Positions 38,481 to 47,537 of a DNA stretch of 64,000 nt are shown in pieces. Each line of letters opens with the position of its first letter. Within the stretch, counting starts at the first letter, position 1. Made by a program: the position numbers and the translations under genes. This stretch comes from Candidatus Binatia bacterium (GTDB taxonomy: Bacteria > Desulfobacterota > Binatia > HRBIN30): NCBI GenBank assembly GCA_023150935.1, contig JAKLJW010000015.1, forward strand, positions 42,347 through 106,346. Reading direction: 5' to 3'. The notes under the pieces are model-generated. The model was not told where the DNA came from. It saw only the letters and a program-made list of their open reading frames with translations, and did no database searches.

Positions 38481-39236
38481 GTGAGCGGTACGAACGGATC
38501 GACGCGCGTCACGTTTCTCGGCGCCGGCGATGCCTTTGCGGCCGGCGGCCACTTCCATGCCGCCTACCTGGCCGAAGGCGACGACGCGACCGTGATGCTC
38601 GACTGCGGCGCGACCAGCCTGACGGCGATCAAACGCCTCGGCCTCGACCTCGGCCGCCTCGACGCCATCGTCATCAGCCATCTGCACGGCGACCATTTCG
38701 CGGGCTTGCCTTTCCTGTTCATCGAGTTCAAGTACCTGCAGGCCCGCACACGACCGCTGCGCATTGCGGGCCCGCCGGGAACCCCGGAACGCGTGCGGCA
38801 GCTCTTCGGCGCCATGTACCGCGAACTGGCCGGGGAGGCGCTGCCCTTTCCGCTCGAGTTTGTCGAACTCCGTCCCGGCGTGCCGGCCGAAGTCGGAAAG
38901 GTTCGTATCGAACCCTTTCGCGTTCCTCATCAGGAACGCGACATCTCGCTCGGGGTCCGCGTCGGGATCGGCTCGGCAAACATTCTCTACTCGGGCGATA
39001 CCGGCTGGACCGAGGACCTGATCCGGTATGCGGAAGGCACCGACCTGTTCATCTGCGAATGCTGCTTTTTCGAAACCCGCACCCCGACGCACCTGGACTA
39101 TCCGCGTATTGCCGAACAGCGCCGGCGTTTCGGTACGCGGCGCCTGGTGTTGACGCACCTCGGAGACGAGGTGCTGGCGCGCCGGGGCGAGATAACGGAA
39201 GAACTGGCCACCGAAGGCCTCGTGGTCCAGGTATAA
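38481..39236 (+). CDS. Metallo-beta-lactamase-fold hydrolase (RNase Z-like)
   Basis: 251 residues. The metal-binding motif SHLHGDH (H67, H69, D71, H72) is intact, with a further Asp in YSGDTG and His in LTHLGDE. The size and GDTGWTEDL context resemble the RNase Z/ElaC-like and lactonase-like branch. The substrate is unknown. GTG 38481 is used; GTG 38460, overlapping the gdh stop, is equally placed. It sits 13 bp before the crotonase gene. Confidence 0.85.
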   Translation: MSGTNGSTRVTFLGAGDAFAAGGHFHAAYLAEGDDATVMLDCGATSLTAIKRLGLDLGRLDAIVISHLHGDHFAGLPFLFIEFKYLQARTRPLRIAGPPGTPERVRQLFGAMYRELAGEALPFPLEFVELRPGVPAEVGKVRIEPFRVPHQERDISLGVRVGIGSANILYSGDTGWTEDLIRYAEGTDLFICECCFFETRTPTHLDYPRIAEQRRRFGTRRLVLTHLGDEVLARRGEITEELATEGLVVQV

Positions 39237-39249
39237 GGAGAACCAACCG

Positions 39250-40053
39250 ATGTCCGAACGAATCACCGTGAACCGAACCGGCGGCGTGGTCGAGGTCCGC
39301 ATGAATCGGCCCGACAAGATGAACGCCCTCGACCGCGCGATGTTCGAGGGACTCGTGGAAGCCGGTAAGGCGCTCGTCGGCGATCGTTCGGCGCGGGCGG
39401 TTGTGCTCTCGGGCGAGGGCCGCGCCTTCAGTGCCGGTCTGGATTTCATGAGTTTTATGGCGATGGCCGGCGACGCCGACCCGGGTGAAAGTCTCCTTCG
39501 TCGCGAAGGCGACAGTCCCGCGAACTTCGCGCAGCGGGCGGCGTGGATCTGGACGGAGGTGCCCGTACCCGTGATCGCGGCCGTGCACGGCGTCGCCTTC
39601 GGCGGCGGCTTCCAGATCGCCCTTGGCGCCGACATCCGCATCGCCGCACCCGACGCCAGACTCTCCGTGATGGAGATCAAGTGGGGTCTGGTCCCCGACA
39701 TGGCCGGTACTCAGACCTTGCGCCGCCTTGTCCGACTCGACGTTGCCAAGGAACTGACCTTTACCGGCCGCATCGTTTCGGGGACCGAAGCGGCAGCTCT
39801 CGGCCTTGTGACCCGGCTCGATACCAACCCGCGCGAGGCGGCCCTTACTCTCGCCGGCGAAATCGCCGGGAAGTCGCCGGATGCCGTCCGCGCCGCCAAG
39901 AAGTTGCTCGATCGGTCCGGGGTAATCGGTGTCGGCGAAGGTCTGCGCCTCGAGGAGGAGGTGCAGCGGACACTCCTCGGAACCCGCAATCAGATCGAAG
40001 CCGTGCAGGCCAACCTGCAGAAGCGTCCGCCGGAGTTCGACGACCCGGCGTAG
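39250..40053 (+). CDS. Enoyl-CoA hydratase/isomerase family protein (crotonase)
   Basis: 267 residues. The oxyanion-hole segments are GRAFSAGLDF and GVAFGGGFQIALGAD. The usual first catalytic Glu region reads WGLVPDMAGT, with Asp at the place where dienoyl-CoA isomerases have an acid, so an isomerase rather than a simple hydratase is possible. It acts on acyl-CoA thioesters in the cytoplasm. A ribosome site (AAGGAG) precedes the ATG. Confidence 0.92.
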   Translation: MSERITVNRTGGVVEVRMNRPDKMNALDRAMFEGLVEAGKALVGDRSARAVVLSGEGRAFSAGLDFMSFMAMAGDADPGESLLRREGDSPANFAQRAAWIWTEVPVPVIAAVHGVAFGGGFQIALGADIRIAAPDARLSVMEIKWGLVPDMAGTQTLRRLVRLDVAKELTFTGRIVSGTEAAALGLVTRLDTNPREAALTLAGEIAGKSPDAVRAAKKLLDRSGVIGVGEGLRLEEEVQRTLLGTRNQIEAVQANLQKRPPEFDDPA

Positions 40054-40389
40054 CTCCGATGCTGAGTGTTTAGGCGCCGTCATGCCCGGCGGACATCCTT
40101 CGCTACGGCCAGTTTCGACTTCTTTGTGTGGCGCGAGGACTTCGTCCGTCAGGTCGAGTTCACGGTTCTTGCCGATGCGTGCAAGGTGCGAAGAAATCAG
40201 GCGGCGGCTGGAGAGGCGAGCCTGCGGGTCCTTGCCTTCTTCCGCTGGCCCACAGTGGTTGTCTTCGGAGTAACAACCGGGAGCAGAAACCTGTCGTGCT
40301 GGTGGGCACGGCAAACGCACGTCCGGTACGTCCGGTACGTGCAGCGGCCGGCAGGGTGGGCTTGAGCGCGGGTGTCTTGCGACGGCGGC
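40054..40389 (+). other. Non-coding gap with a 9-nt tandem repeat
   Basis: No gene can be supported. The only structure is a small tandem repeat (TCCGGTACG twice, 40322-40339). The flanking genes converge here, so a terminator would be expected, but no clear hairpin with a T-tract is seen. Confidence 0.4.
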
Positions 40390-42312
40390 TCACTCGCGGC
40401 AGCGCGCCCGTGTGGCCGTGACCACGCATGCCGGCGGACTGAACTCGTGCTCACCGCACTGCCCGGCACTCTGGAGTGCAGTGTCGCCGAGCGCGACCGC
40501 GATGCGCAGCGGCCCGACGATCGGGCCGTACGTCCCGTCTCGACCCTTGATCAAGAACTTGACCCCGTTGAACGCGGCGGTCCGGTCGAGGAGGGTGGCT
40601 CGGAAAACGCCAAGACCGGAGCCGGGCATGCAGCCCGGCGGAATAGCATCCGTTGCGTTTCCGTATCGCTGCCGCGTGAGCGTGGAACTCGCTCGCCATC
40701 CGTCGGTTGCGCCGCAGTGTGTGCCGATCGCGCCGCCTGGGATGAAGTGGTCGAGGATGACCGCACCTCCCGCACCGACGTCGAGAATCTGCAATCGCAT
40801 GCCGCTGCCGATGGCGTCCAGCGGCGGAACCGGAAGCGCACCCGGAAACGCAAGTGTGCCCCTGAGGGTCAGTCTGTCGTCGTTGGCGCCGGGACCGAGT
40901 CGGATGGAAGCATTGGGAGCCATGATGGTGACGCCGCCGGTGCAGACGTCGCAGTCATCCCCGTCGCCGTCACCGTCGGTATCTGTCTGGGCGGGGTTGC
41001 CGACATCGATGCAGTTGTCGCACGCGTCGCCGACTCCGTCGGCGTCGCCGTCGGTCTGGGCCGGGTTCGCGGTGGCGGGGCAGTTGTCGAGCGGGCAGGT
41101 AGTCGCCGGATAGCCGGAATCGCCGAACCCGTCCCCGTCGGTGTCCGTGCACGTGTCGCAGGCGTCGCCGGTTCCGTCGCCGTCCGCGTCAGCCTGACCG
41201 GCGTTGGCGTCGGCCGGGCAGTTGTCGCACACGGTGCCTACGCCGTCGGCGTCGGGATCGTCCTGATCGTTGTTCGCCACGGCCGGGCAGTTGTCGCAGG
41301 CGATGCCGACGAAGTCGCCGTCCGGGTCCATTCCCAGAGAGACGGCGTCGACGTCGTCGGCGGGGAGGAGTCCCAGCGCTGCAGCCGGCACCACCGCGAA
41401 TGCGGCGCACGGCAGGGCGGGCGGAAGGAAGAGCAGAAGATCGGCGGTTGACCAGGCGCAGAGGGCGAGCGACGGGGAGCCCGGCGCGAGGGAAAACGCG
41501 ATGTAGGCGCCGCCGGCGCCGACGTCGAGGGCGTCGATGGCATCGCACACCGGCGGGGCGCATCCCAGGGGTCCGCCGACGAGTCCGAGCGCACCGGCGG
41601 CAACGGCCACCACCGGCGGCCCGCCACCCGGTGGGACCATGAGGACGTCGGCAGGCGAGGCGGTGGCCGCGGCCAGCGTCGGAGAGCCGGGCGCGAGCGT
41701 CAGGTACACCGCCGCGGTCAGAGCGGCTCCGCCGTAGACGAACGATGCCGGGCACATGTCGAGCGTGACGATGTCGTCCGTCGGCGGCGGCCCGAGTTCG
41801 GCCAGCCCGAGGCCCGGCGACGCGGGCGGCCCGCAGGGCGAGTCGGCGGCTCCATTGCCGTCGAGGTACGTTACGTTCAGGAGTGGCGGCGGTGGCGGCG
41901 GCGGGAAGAAGGCGGCGTTGAAGACGTCGGCCTGGGCCTGCCCGCCGGCGGCCTCGCAGGTTGCGAAGGCCGGCGGCGGTGGCGGCGGACCTACCACCGC
42001 GGCGCCCGCCGAGGCGGGCGTTACGGAGAAATAGATTTGCGCCAGCGGACCCGGAGCAGCGGCGGTTCCGGTCGAGATGCCGCTCAGGATATCGCCCGGA
42101 CCGAGGCCGAGCGCGGCCGCCGGGATGCCGACGACAGGTGGGGCGAGGCCGGGGCCGGGCGGCGCGGCGGGGATCATGACGTCCGCAGGCCCGGCAGCGC
42201 CGAGGCCCGGGGAACCCGGTGGGAGACTGAACGAGGGACTCGTCGCGTGGCTCGGGGCAGCAGCCAGAACAGCGATCACGACGCCGACACGACTCGCGAA
42301 CGCGCGGAGCAT
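40390..42312 (-). CDS. Secreted protein with thrombospondin type 3-like calcium repeats
   Basis: 640 residues. A signal peptide (about 1-23, ending PSHA) is followed by a Pro/Gly/Ala-rich region with repeats such as FSLPPGSPGL, LAPGSPTLAAA and SLAPGSPSL. Residues about 350-470 form a row of calcium-binding repeats of the type DNCPAxANxxQxDxDxDGxGDACD (short forms DGDGTGDACD, DNCPATANPAQ). The last 170 residues are a separate beta-rich domain with cysteines. It is extracellular and probably structural or adhesive. The ATG has a good ribosome site (CGGAGG). Confidence 0.82.
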   Translation of the reverse strand: MLRAFASRVGVVIAVLAAAPSHATSPSFSLPPGSPGLGAAGPADVMIPAAPPGPGLAPPVVGIPAAALGLGPGDILSGISTGTAAAPGPLAQIYFSVTPASAGAAVVGPPPPPPAFATCEAAGGQAQADVFNAAFFPPPPPPPLLNVTYLDGNGAADSPCGPPASPGLGLAELGPPPTDDIVTLDMCPASFVYGGAALTAAVYLTLAPGSPTLAAATASPADVLMVPPGGGPPVVAVAAGALGLVGGPLGCAPPVCDAIDALDVGAGGAYIAFSLAPGSPSLALCAWSTADLLLFLPPALPCAAFAVVPAAALGLLPADDVDAVSLGMDPDGDFVGIACDNCPAVANNDQDDPDADGVGTVCDNCPADANAGQADADGDGTGDACDTCTDTDGDGFGDSGYPATTCPLDNCPATANPAQTDGDADGVGDACDNCIDVGNPAQTDTDGDGDGDDCDVCTGGVTIMAPNASIRLGPGANDDRLTLRGTLAFPGALPVPPLDAIGSGMRLQILDVGAGGAVILDHFIPGGAIGTHCGATDGWRASSTLTRQRYGNATDAIPPGCMPGSGLGVFRATLLDRTAAFNGVKFLIKGRDGTYGPIVGPLRIAVALGDTALQSAGQCGEHEFSPPACVVTATRARCRE

Positions 42313-42388
42313 GGCAACCTCCGTATGACCGACGATGTAACTGTGCAGTACGTCGCGCCGTCAGTTCATGTCAAGGTGCCGTGCACGA

Positions 42389-42808
42389 CCATAACTCCGC
42401 TCTAACCCGCCGGGTCGTAGGCGCGACCCCTGTCCAGCCAGCGTTTCCGGCGCCGGCTCGCTCGCCCAACGGGCGAGAATCTCCGCTCCGATATGGAACA
42501 TGGCGCGTCGAGTCCCGCCCTTTCAGGGCTCGGTGTCCACGCTCGCCTTGACCCGGGGGCGTTGCCCCGGGCTGATGCCTTTTGCCCCTTCGGGGCGTGC
42601 GCGCGAGCCGACGTTCCATCCGATGCTCAGGCCCGAAGAGACGGCCATTCGCCAGCCCGGGGCAACGCCCCGGGGAACGATTCAAAGACCGGAAGCCGAA
42701 CCCCCGAAAGGGCGTCATGCGACGGCGAGCCACATCGCACCGGGGCCTGCACACACAATGGCCGGCGTCCTTTCGCAAAAGAACCGTCCCTTAAGAGCGG
42801 AGTTATGG
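42389..42808. repeat. MITE-like repeat element with 15-bp terminal inverted repeats
   Basis: A 420-bp element is bounded by perfect 15-bp inverted repeats (CCATAACTCCGCTCT at 42389-42403 and its complement at 42794-42808). Inside are a second inverted pair of about 22 bp (42552-42574 and 42653-42675, built round GGGGCGTTGCCCCGGG) and perfect hairpins such as CTCGCCC-AAC-GGGCGAG (42461-42477) and GCCCC-TTC-GGGGC (42584-42596). It codes for no transposase. The right end overlaps the 3' end of the restriction gene and supplies its TAA stop. No target-site duplication is obvious. Its translated frames contain PGRCPGL-type strings that I recall from intergenic repeats in other high-GC phyla. Confidence 0.65.
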
Positions 42809-45800
42809 CCTCATCTGCCCACTGGCCAGGTGCTCCAACTCCCGCCCCAACACCTGCGGATCGCGGCACACGTGTAAACCCCATCGCCCTTCACGGCCCC
42901 AGTTGTTCACCGCTGCCACCCAGCGCCGCGCGGCCTGATGCTTTGCCCGATCATGGTTGTCCTCGTAGCCCTTGATCTCCAGCAGCAGCGTCACGCCGCT
43001 GCTGAGGCGCACGAGGTAGTCCGGCAGGTACGCGTGACTGACTCCGAGGTGCTCGTACGGAATCGCGCATTCCAGGTGATCGTTGCGCGCATAGAACGCC
43101 GCATGCCGTGACTGCTCCAGTCGAAACGCGGCCGACTGCTCCCACGTCGCAGTGTCAGACACGACCTGGTTGATGTGGCTCTTGCCCGTCGGATCGCAAC
43201 GCCGCGTGGTCTTGAAGTCCACGCCGGCCGTCGAACCGACCGGCTTGTAGCGGTTCAAGATCGGCAGCAGCGGCGGCTCGCCCTGCGCGTCGTCGGGTTC
43301 AATCGCATCGATGAACCGCTCGGTGATGCGCCTTACGTAGGTTTCCAGTCCCAACTCGCTCGGATTGCACCCGTGCCAATCGACCTTGCGGGCGACGTAT
43401 TCGTCGACCAGCCGCAGCACCTGAGGGAACAACTGATGGCGCGAGCGCAAGCGCAGCTTGGGCTTGCCGTCGCCGGCGCCTTCGCTCAGCGCCCACACAA
43501 CCTGGCGCGCGATCTCGAACTTGATCGTCTGCCGATGCGTGCTGGCGTAGAACGCCTCCCGATCTTGTTCGACGAACTCGAATCCACCACCGACCGACGG
43601 ACGCCCCACCTGATACCCGACCTGCGGCTTCACAAACACCGCGGTCGGAGTGCGATTGGGCTCCAATTGGAGCGACTCCATCGCGCCGATGTCGGCCTTG
43701 ATCAGGTTCTGCCGCAGCGCGAAGGCGTATCCTTCGACTACCGGGAAGCGAATCTCGAAGTGCCTGCGTTCTTCCAGGGCGCGCACCTGGTTCTTCGGCT
43801 TGTCCTCCGGCGCCGGTTTCTTCGTCTCGCGGCCCTTGAACGGAATGATGGAGAACGGAATCCCGTAGACGTCGACATACTCCGGCGTGAGCAAACCCGT
43901 CTGCGGGTCGGGCGTGTAGTCCATCCGCCGCAACCCGCGACCGACCACCTGCTCACACAGAAGCTGGCTGCCGAACGCACGCAGGCCCAAAATGTGCGTG
44001 ACGTTGTTCGCATCCCAACCCTCGGTCAGCATCTGCACGGACACGACACAGCGCACCTGCTCGCCGGGTTGGCCAGTCCTGCCGACGGTGGCGACGATCT
44101 CGCGCAGCGCCTCGGCCGCCTCGCGCCGATTGGCGTTCGGGTGTTCACTCTCAGCCTCGGCCAGGAGCTTCGAGTCGATGCGTAGCGCCGCGCGGAAGCC
44201 CTCGCGATTGGAGAACAGCTCCGGGAACAACTTGCCGTTCCCGTACACCGTCTTCGTCTTCGCCCTCTTCTTGCGACGACGACCTCCGTTCGTCGTGTCC
44301 TCCTCGTCCCCCTCGTCATCGTCGTTGACGGCATCAACCGCCTCTTCGCCCGAGATGTTGCGGTAGAAAAGCTCGGCGATGTCGGTGTTGTCGCAGACAA
44401 TGATCAGCACGGGCGGCGTGTGCTCCTTTTCGGGGGCGGCGTCGCGGATGTACTCGAAGCGCTCTTTCCACTGACTGGCGAGGGTGATGAGCGCGTCCTC
44501 CGCGTCGCGCCACACGACCTCGGGCTTCGGCTTACCACCCGGCAGCCGCTCGCCCGGTTCGAGCCCCTTGTTGATCGTTTCCCACAGCCGAAAATACTTC
44601 GGTTCGGGTCGGCCGGTCGTGTCGCTGACCGGCAAGCGCGGAATTTTCACGATGCCCGACTCGATCGCGTCAACCAAACCGAAATCGCTCACCACCCATG
44701 GAAAGGGGGAGCCCTCGATGTAGCCGCTGCCCTGGATATAGAACGGCGTGGCCGACAGGTCGGCGCAGAACTTGATCCCGCATGCCCGGTTGATCCGGTC
44801 GAGCCCGGAGATCCACACCGTGGCTTCTTCGCGTTCGGCTTTCTCGGCGGCCGACAGCCGTGCGGTCTCCTCCACCGGCGCCGGCCGATAGGCATGATGC
44901 GCCTCGTCGTTCAGCACCATGATCGGCGCGCGCTCGTACAGATCGCCCAGCACACGCCGCGCGAAGGCCTCGGGGCTCTCCGCGCCTTTGTTCACCACCG
45001 CGTACGTCTTGCCGCCTTCGCTGTGCGGCGACTCGGGGGCAAACAGGTGCCAGTTGGTGACCAGCACCTTGCCTTTCTTGATCTCGGGCATGAGTTGCGC
45101 CGGCACGAGATCGAAGGCGGCGTAAAAGTTGTCGTCGTTCTCCGCCCGCAGCACTTGCAGGCGTTGCTTGATCGTCAAGTTGGGGCAGACCACCAACACG
45201 GCCGAGGGGAACCGCTCGTCGCCCGGGACGCGTCCGCGGTTGCAGAACGCCCACGCCACCAGCATGCCCATCACCACCGTCTTGCCGCTGCCGGTGGCCA
45301 TCTTGCAGCCGTAACGAGTGAGGCGCGGCAGCCCCGGTTCGTTCGGCGTATCCACCAGGCTCGGGAAGACGCCGAGTGCGGTGTGCGTCACGACAGACGG
45401 TCGCTCGTTGGCACAGAGCCGCTGATAGTCCTCGACGCTCAGCGCCGGCCGCCAGCGCGGACGCTTTCCCGAGGCGAGGATCTCGGCGAGGTAGATGATG
45501 GTCTCCACCGCTTCGCGCTGGCAGAAGAACAAGCGCCGCGGCCGATCCGCGCGGGTCCAGTGCGCGAGCAACTGCTTCGTCACCGGCGTGGCGCCTTCGT
45601 AATTGGCCTGACGCCAGCGTTTCACGTCCTCGCGCAGCGCGTTCACCAGCGGCAGATCGTCGCGTTCCTCCTCGGCAACGAACTGCATCTGCACCTGCGC
45701 GCTACCGGTGCGCTGTGTCTTGTACCAGTAGCTCGCCGGACGCCGTCCCAGCATCCGCTGCGCCTCGCCCGTCGCCGTCGAGTACACCCAATGCGCGGTC

Positions 45801-45874
45801 GGCTCCTCGTACGGGTTGCAGATGATCGGTTCGTTGACCGGTTGAACCGGCAGCAGTTGTTGTTGCGGCTTCAT
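42803..45874 (-). CDS. Type III-like restriction enzyme: DEAD/DEAH helicase with C-terminal PD-(D/E)XK nuclease (BPTD_3080-like)
   Basis: 1023 residues. Helicase motifs are complete: Walker A ATGSGKT (193-199), DEAH at 323-326, SATPF, and motif VI QVVGRGLRRMD. Near the C-terminus a PD-(D/E)XK nuclease is visible (D952 in PDYL, then E966-x-K968 in LEIKG). A Lys/Arg-rich insert follows an acidic run at about 530-555. The architecture is that of the R subunit of type III-like systems (BPTD_3080 family as I recall it). It should cut unmethylated foreign DNA after translocation. Its start overlaps the preceding tiny gene by 4 nt. All motifs look intact although the partner methylase is gutted. The stop codon lies inside the inverted repeat of the downstream element. 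Confidence 0.88.
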   Translation of the reverse strand: MKPQQQLLPVQPVNEPIICNPYEEPTAHWVYSTATGEAQRMLGRRPASYWYKTQRTGSAQVQMQFVAEEERDDLPLVNALREDVKRWRQANYEGATPVTKQLLAHWTRADRPRRLFFCQREAVETIIYLAEILASGKRPRWRPALSVEDYQRLCANERPSVVTHTALGVFPSLVDTPNEPGLPRLTRYGCKMATGSGKTVVMGMLVAWAFCNRGRVPGDERFPSAVLVVCPNLTIKQRLQVLRAENDDNFYAAFDLVPAQLMPEIKKGKVLVTNWHLFAPESPHSEGGKTYAVVNKGAESPEAFARRVLGDLYERAPIMVLNDEAHHAYRPAPVEETARLSAAEKAEREEATVWISGLDRINRACGIKFCADLSATPFYIQGSGYIEGSPFPWVVSDFGLVDAIESGIVKIPRLPVSDTTGRPEPKYFRLWETINKGLEPGERLPGGKPKPEVVWRDAEDALITLASQWKERFEYIRDAAPEKEHTPPVLIIVCDNTDIAELFYRNISGEEAVDAVNDDDEGDEEDTTNGGRRRKKRAKTKTVYGNGKLFPELFSNREGFRAALRIDSKLLAEAESEHPNANRREAAEALREIVATVGRTGQPGEQVRCVVSVQMLTEGWDANNVTHILGLRAFGSQLLCEQVVGRGLRRMDYTPDPQTGLLTPEYVDVYGIPFSIIPFKGRETKKPAPEDKPKNQVRALEERRHFEIRFPVVEGYAFALRQNLIKADIGAMESLQLEPNRTPTAVFVKPQVGYQVGRPSVGGGFEFVEQDREAFYASTHRQTIKFEIARQVVWALSEGAGDGKPKLRLRSRHQLFPQVLRLVDEYVARKVDWHGCNPSELGLETYVRRITERFIDAIEPDDAQGEPPLLPILNRYKPVGSTAGVDFKTTRRCDPTGKSHINQVVSDTATWEQSAAFRLEQSRHAAFYARNDHLECAIPYEHLGVSHAYLPDYLVRLSSGVTLLLEIKGYEDNHDRAKHQAARRWVAAVNNWGREGRWGLHVCRDPQVLGRELEHLASGQMRP

Positions 45875-46035
45875 GGCGGGGGAACTTGTGCCAGGTCAAA
45901 GACGTCGAGCGCGACTGTTCGGGCCGGGCGGCCTGCGCCATGTGCCAGTTGCCGGATGCGCTCGGTCGTCTCACGCGAGAAAGCCGGCTCTCCGCAACGG
46001 GCGCAGAGATGGGCTGGGATGTGTTCCGCCAACAC
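45871..46035 (-). CDS. Tiny YgiT-type zinc-finger-like protein, coupled to the restriction gene
   Basis: About 54 residues from GTG 46035 (start uncertain). The stretch HIPAHLCARCGEPAFSRE matches the second half of YgiT/MqsA-type zinc-finger domains, where PAxVCxxCGE precedes a helix; the end ARTVALDVFDLA also fits that family. Only one Cys pair (CARC) is present, as the usual N-terminal CxxC has no counterpart before the start. The stop overlaps the restriction-gene start by 4 nt, which is strong evidence of translation. Such proteins are often antitoxin-like regulators. Confidence 0.55.
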   Translation of the reverse strand: MLAEHIPAHLCARCGEPAFSRETTERIRQLAHGAGRPARTVALDVFDLAQVPPP

Positions 46036-46091
46036 CCGGCGGCCACCGCTGCCCTGGGACCGGGCAAAGCGACGCGGCGCGCAGGTGCGGG

Positions 46092-46265
46092 CTACTTGTC
46101 GCGCGACTTGTCCGGCAGGAAGCGCACCGACACGTGGTCGCCATCCCGAGTGACGACCGGGCGCTCGGGGCGGCCGGACTCGGAGATAAACCGCTCCAGG
46201 TCCCGAGCGGTTTGATCGAGTCTGCGGTTCAGCTCCTCGACGCTGATTTGCGTGTCTCGTGCCAT
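46092..46265 (-). CDS. 57-residue hypothetical protein in the restriction operon
   Basis: The frame codes for MARDTQISVEELNRRL and onward, ending FLPDKSRDK: a charged helix (about 8-30) followed by a short beta-like tail. A very strong ribosome site (GGAGGAGGGA) lies just before the ATG. It is placed between the membrane-GAF gene and the YgiT-like gene, on the same strand. No family is recognised. It may pair with the YgiT-like protein or regulate the operon. Confidence 0.6.
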   Translation of the reverse strand: MARDTQISVEELNRRLDQTARDLERFISESGRPERPVVTRDGDHVSVRFLPDKSRDK

Positions 46266-46303
46266 TCCCTCCTCCGTATTTGTACGATAACACAGCGGCG
46301 ACC

Positions 46304-47533
46304 CTAATGTCTCACGTTTCCGCTGCCCGCCTCGGTTGCATCACCAGCCACTGCGGCTGTGGCCGACTGCCTCAGCCGCGCCAGCAACAAGAGTAGTGTG
46401 GACGAAAACGGTCCGGCTAGAGCGGAAAACTGATCCAAGACTTCAGCCTCGGCTACTGCTCTGCTCCGGAGGATACCCTCCCGGTTCCGGTGAATATTGA
46501 GCACGGCAACCGGGCGTTCGTCACGCAGTTGCATAAGCGGAAACGACACGAAGCTGCGTACCGATTGCTGGCTGCGGAAGTACTCGTCGACCTGATTGCA
46601 GACGCTTTCGCTGAAGTCGCCCTTTTCCCGGCACCATTGGCCGAGGGTGCGGGTGTCGGCGTAAATGTCCAACACACGCTCGCAGAACGCCCGCGGCGCT
46701 CCGGGTAGCACGCGACTACGTCGCCCATCCGGGCTGCGCTTGATGCGGGGTAGAGGCAGTGCCATCGGCTGCAAATCCCTATCGGGGCCGTACCCTTTCG
46801 CTTGCGTGGTGGTCGACAGCTCGACACGCAGCTCCAAAACCCCATCCAGGGCGGCCAGGTCGGTTTCGGGTTCGGCGAACCGTAGGCGTTCGGTGAGCGC
46901 GGCCTTTGCGGAGGCGACCAGTTCGTTAGGTCGAAACAGCATAATGTTGGCCGCGTACACCACGTCGGCCGGCCGGCCGTCGAAGTCGTGGGCTAGCGCC
47001 GCTACTTCACCCAGGACGATGCGGATTGCCCGCTCAACGGCGTCCTGGGGCAGTTCGGCAGGTGGCACGCTCAAGACGTCCGTGAGGACCTCGCTACAGT
47101 GCCAGTACAGTTGTCGGAAGGTCGATAGGAATCCCGCCGGCGGCAGCGTGCGAATCAGTTTGACGAGATCGTCAGAGCGGCGTGCCAGCGTCTCCTCGGA
47201 CTCCCTACGGGCAGCGTCGATGGCTCCCTGGCGCAAGAAGAACAGCAGCGCCGTGGCGATCGCGGTGCCCCAGAACAAGCCTGGGTGCCACGGAATCGCA
47301 TCGCCAATCCACGAAAAGGGGAACGCCGCACCTATCTCCGCGCTGTAGACAGAACCGAGCGCGCCCGCCAACAGGCCCAGTAGCGTGACACCCGCAGCGT
47401 AGACAGGACGGCGGGACACTCGGCGGTGCCAACGTTCGCGAGGTGCCGGCGGCGGAGCTGAGGAGTTCGACACGCGCCGTCTTTGGCCCGCCCGCGGTGG
47501 TTCTGTCAACCCCGCGGGTTGCGGCGCTGCCAC
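46304..47533 (-). CDS. Membrane-anchored GAF-like protein inside the restriction operon
   Basis: 409 residues from a GTG start with GAAAGG upstream, 4 bp after the methylase-remnant stop. Two membrane segments are seen (about 43-70 and 84-102), a helical stretch rich in Arg/Glu follows, and the C-terminal half has a GAF-like signature: a region ending SFVSFPLMQLRDERPVAVLNIHRN. It probably senses a ligand or redox state at the membrane. It has no nuclease, methylase or helicase motif. A role in control of, or as an added effector for, the restriction system is inferred only from its place between the methylase remnant and the restriction gene. Confidence 0.65.
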   Translation of the reverse strand: MAAPQPAGLTEPPRAGQRRRVSNSSAPPPAPRERWHRRVSRRPVYAAGVTLLGLLAGALGSVYSAEIGAAFPFSWIGDAIPWHPGLFWGTAIATALLFFLRQGAIDAARRESEETLARRSDDLVKLIRTLPPAGFLSTFRQLYWHCSEVLTDVLSVPPAELPQDAVERAIRIVLGEVAALAHDFDGRPADVVYAANIMLFRPNELVASAKAALTERLRFAEPETDLAALDGVLELRVELSTTTQAKGYGPDRDLQPMALPLPRIKRSPDGRRSRVLPGAPRAFCERVLDIYADTRTLGQWCREKGDFSESVCNQVDEYFRSQQSVRSFVSFPLMQLRDERPVAVLNIHRNREGILRSRAVAEAEVLDQFSALAGPFSSTLLLLLARLRQSATAAVAGDATEAGSGNVRH

Positions 47534-47537
47534 CCTT

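Noticed and set aside
40066..40365. Small plus-strand frames in the gap after the crotonase
   Set aside because: No ribosome site, no recognisable motif and no coupling to neighbours; left as non-coding.
46304..47533. The membrane-GAF protein as the missing methylase domain
   Set aside because: It has no DPPY or SAM-binding glycine motif and carries membrane spans, so it cannot supply methylation.
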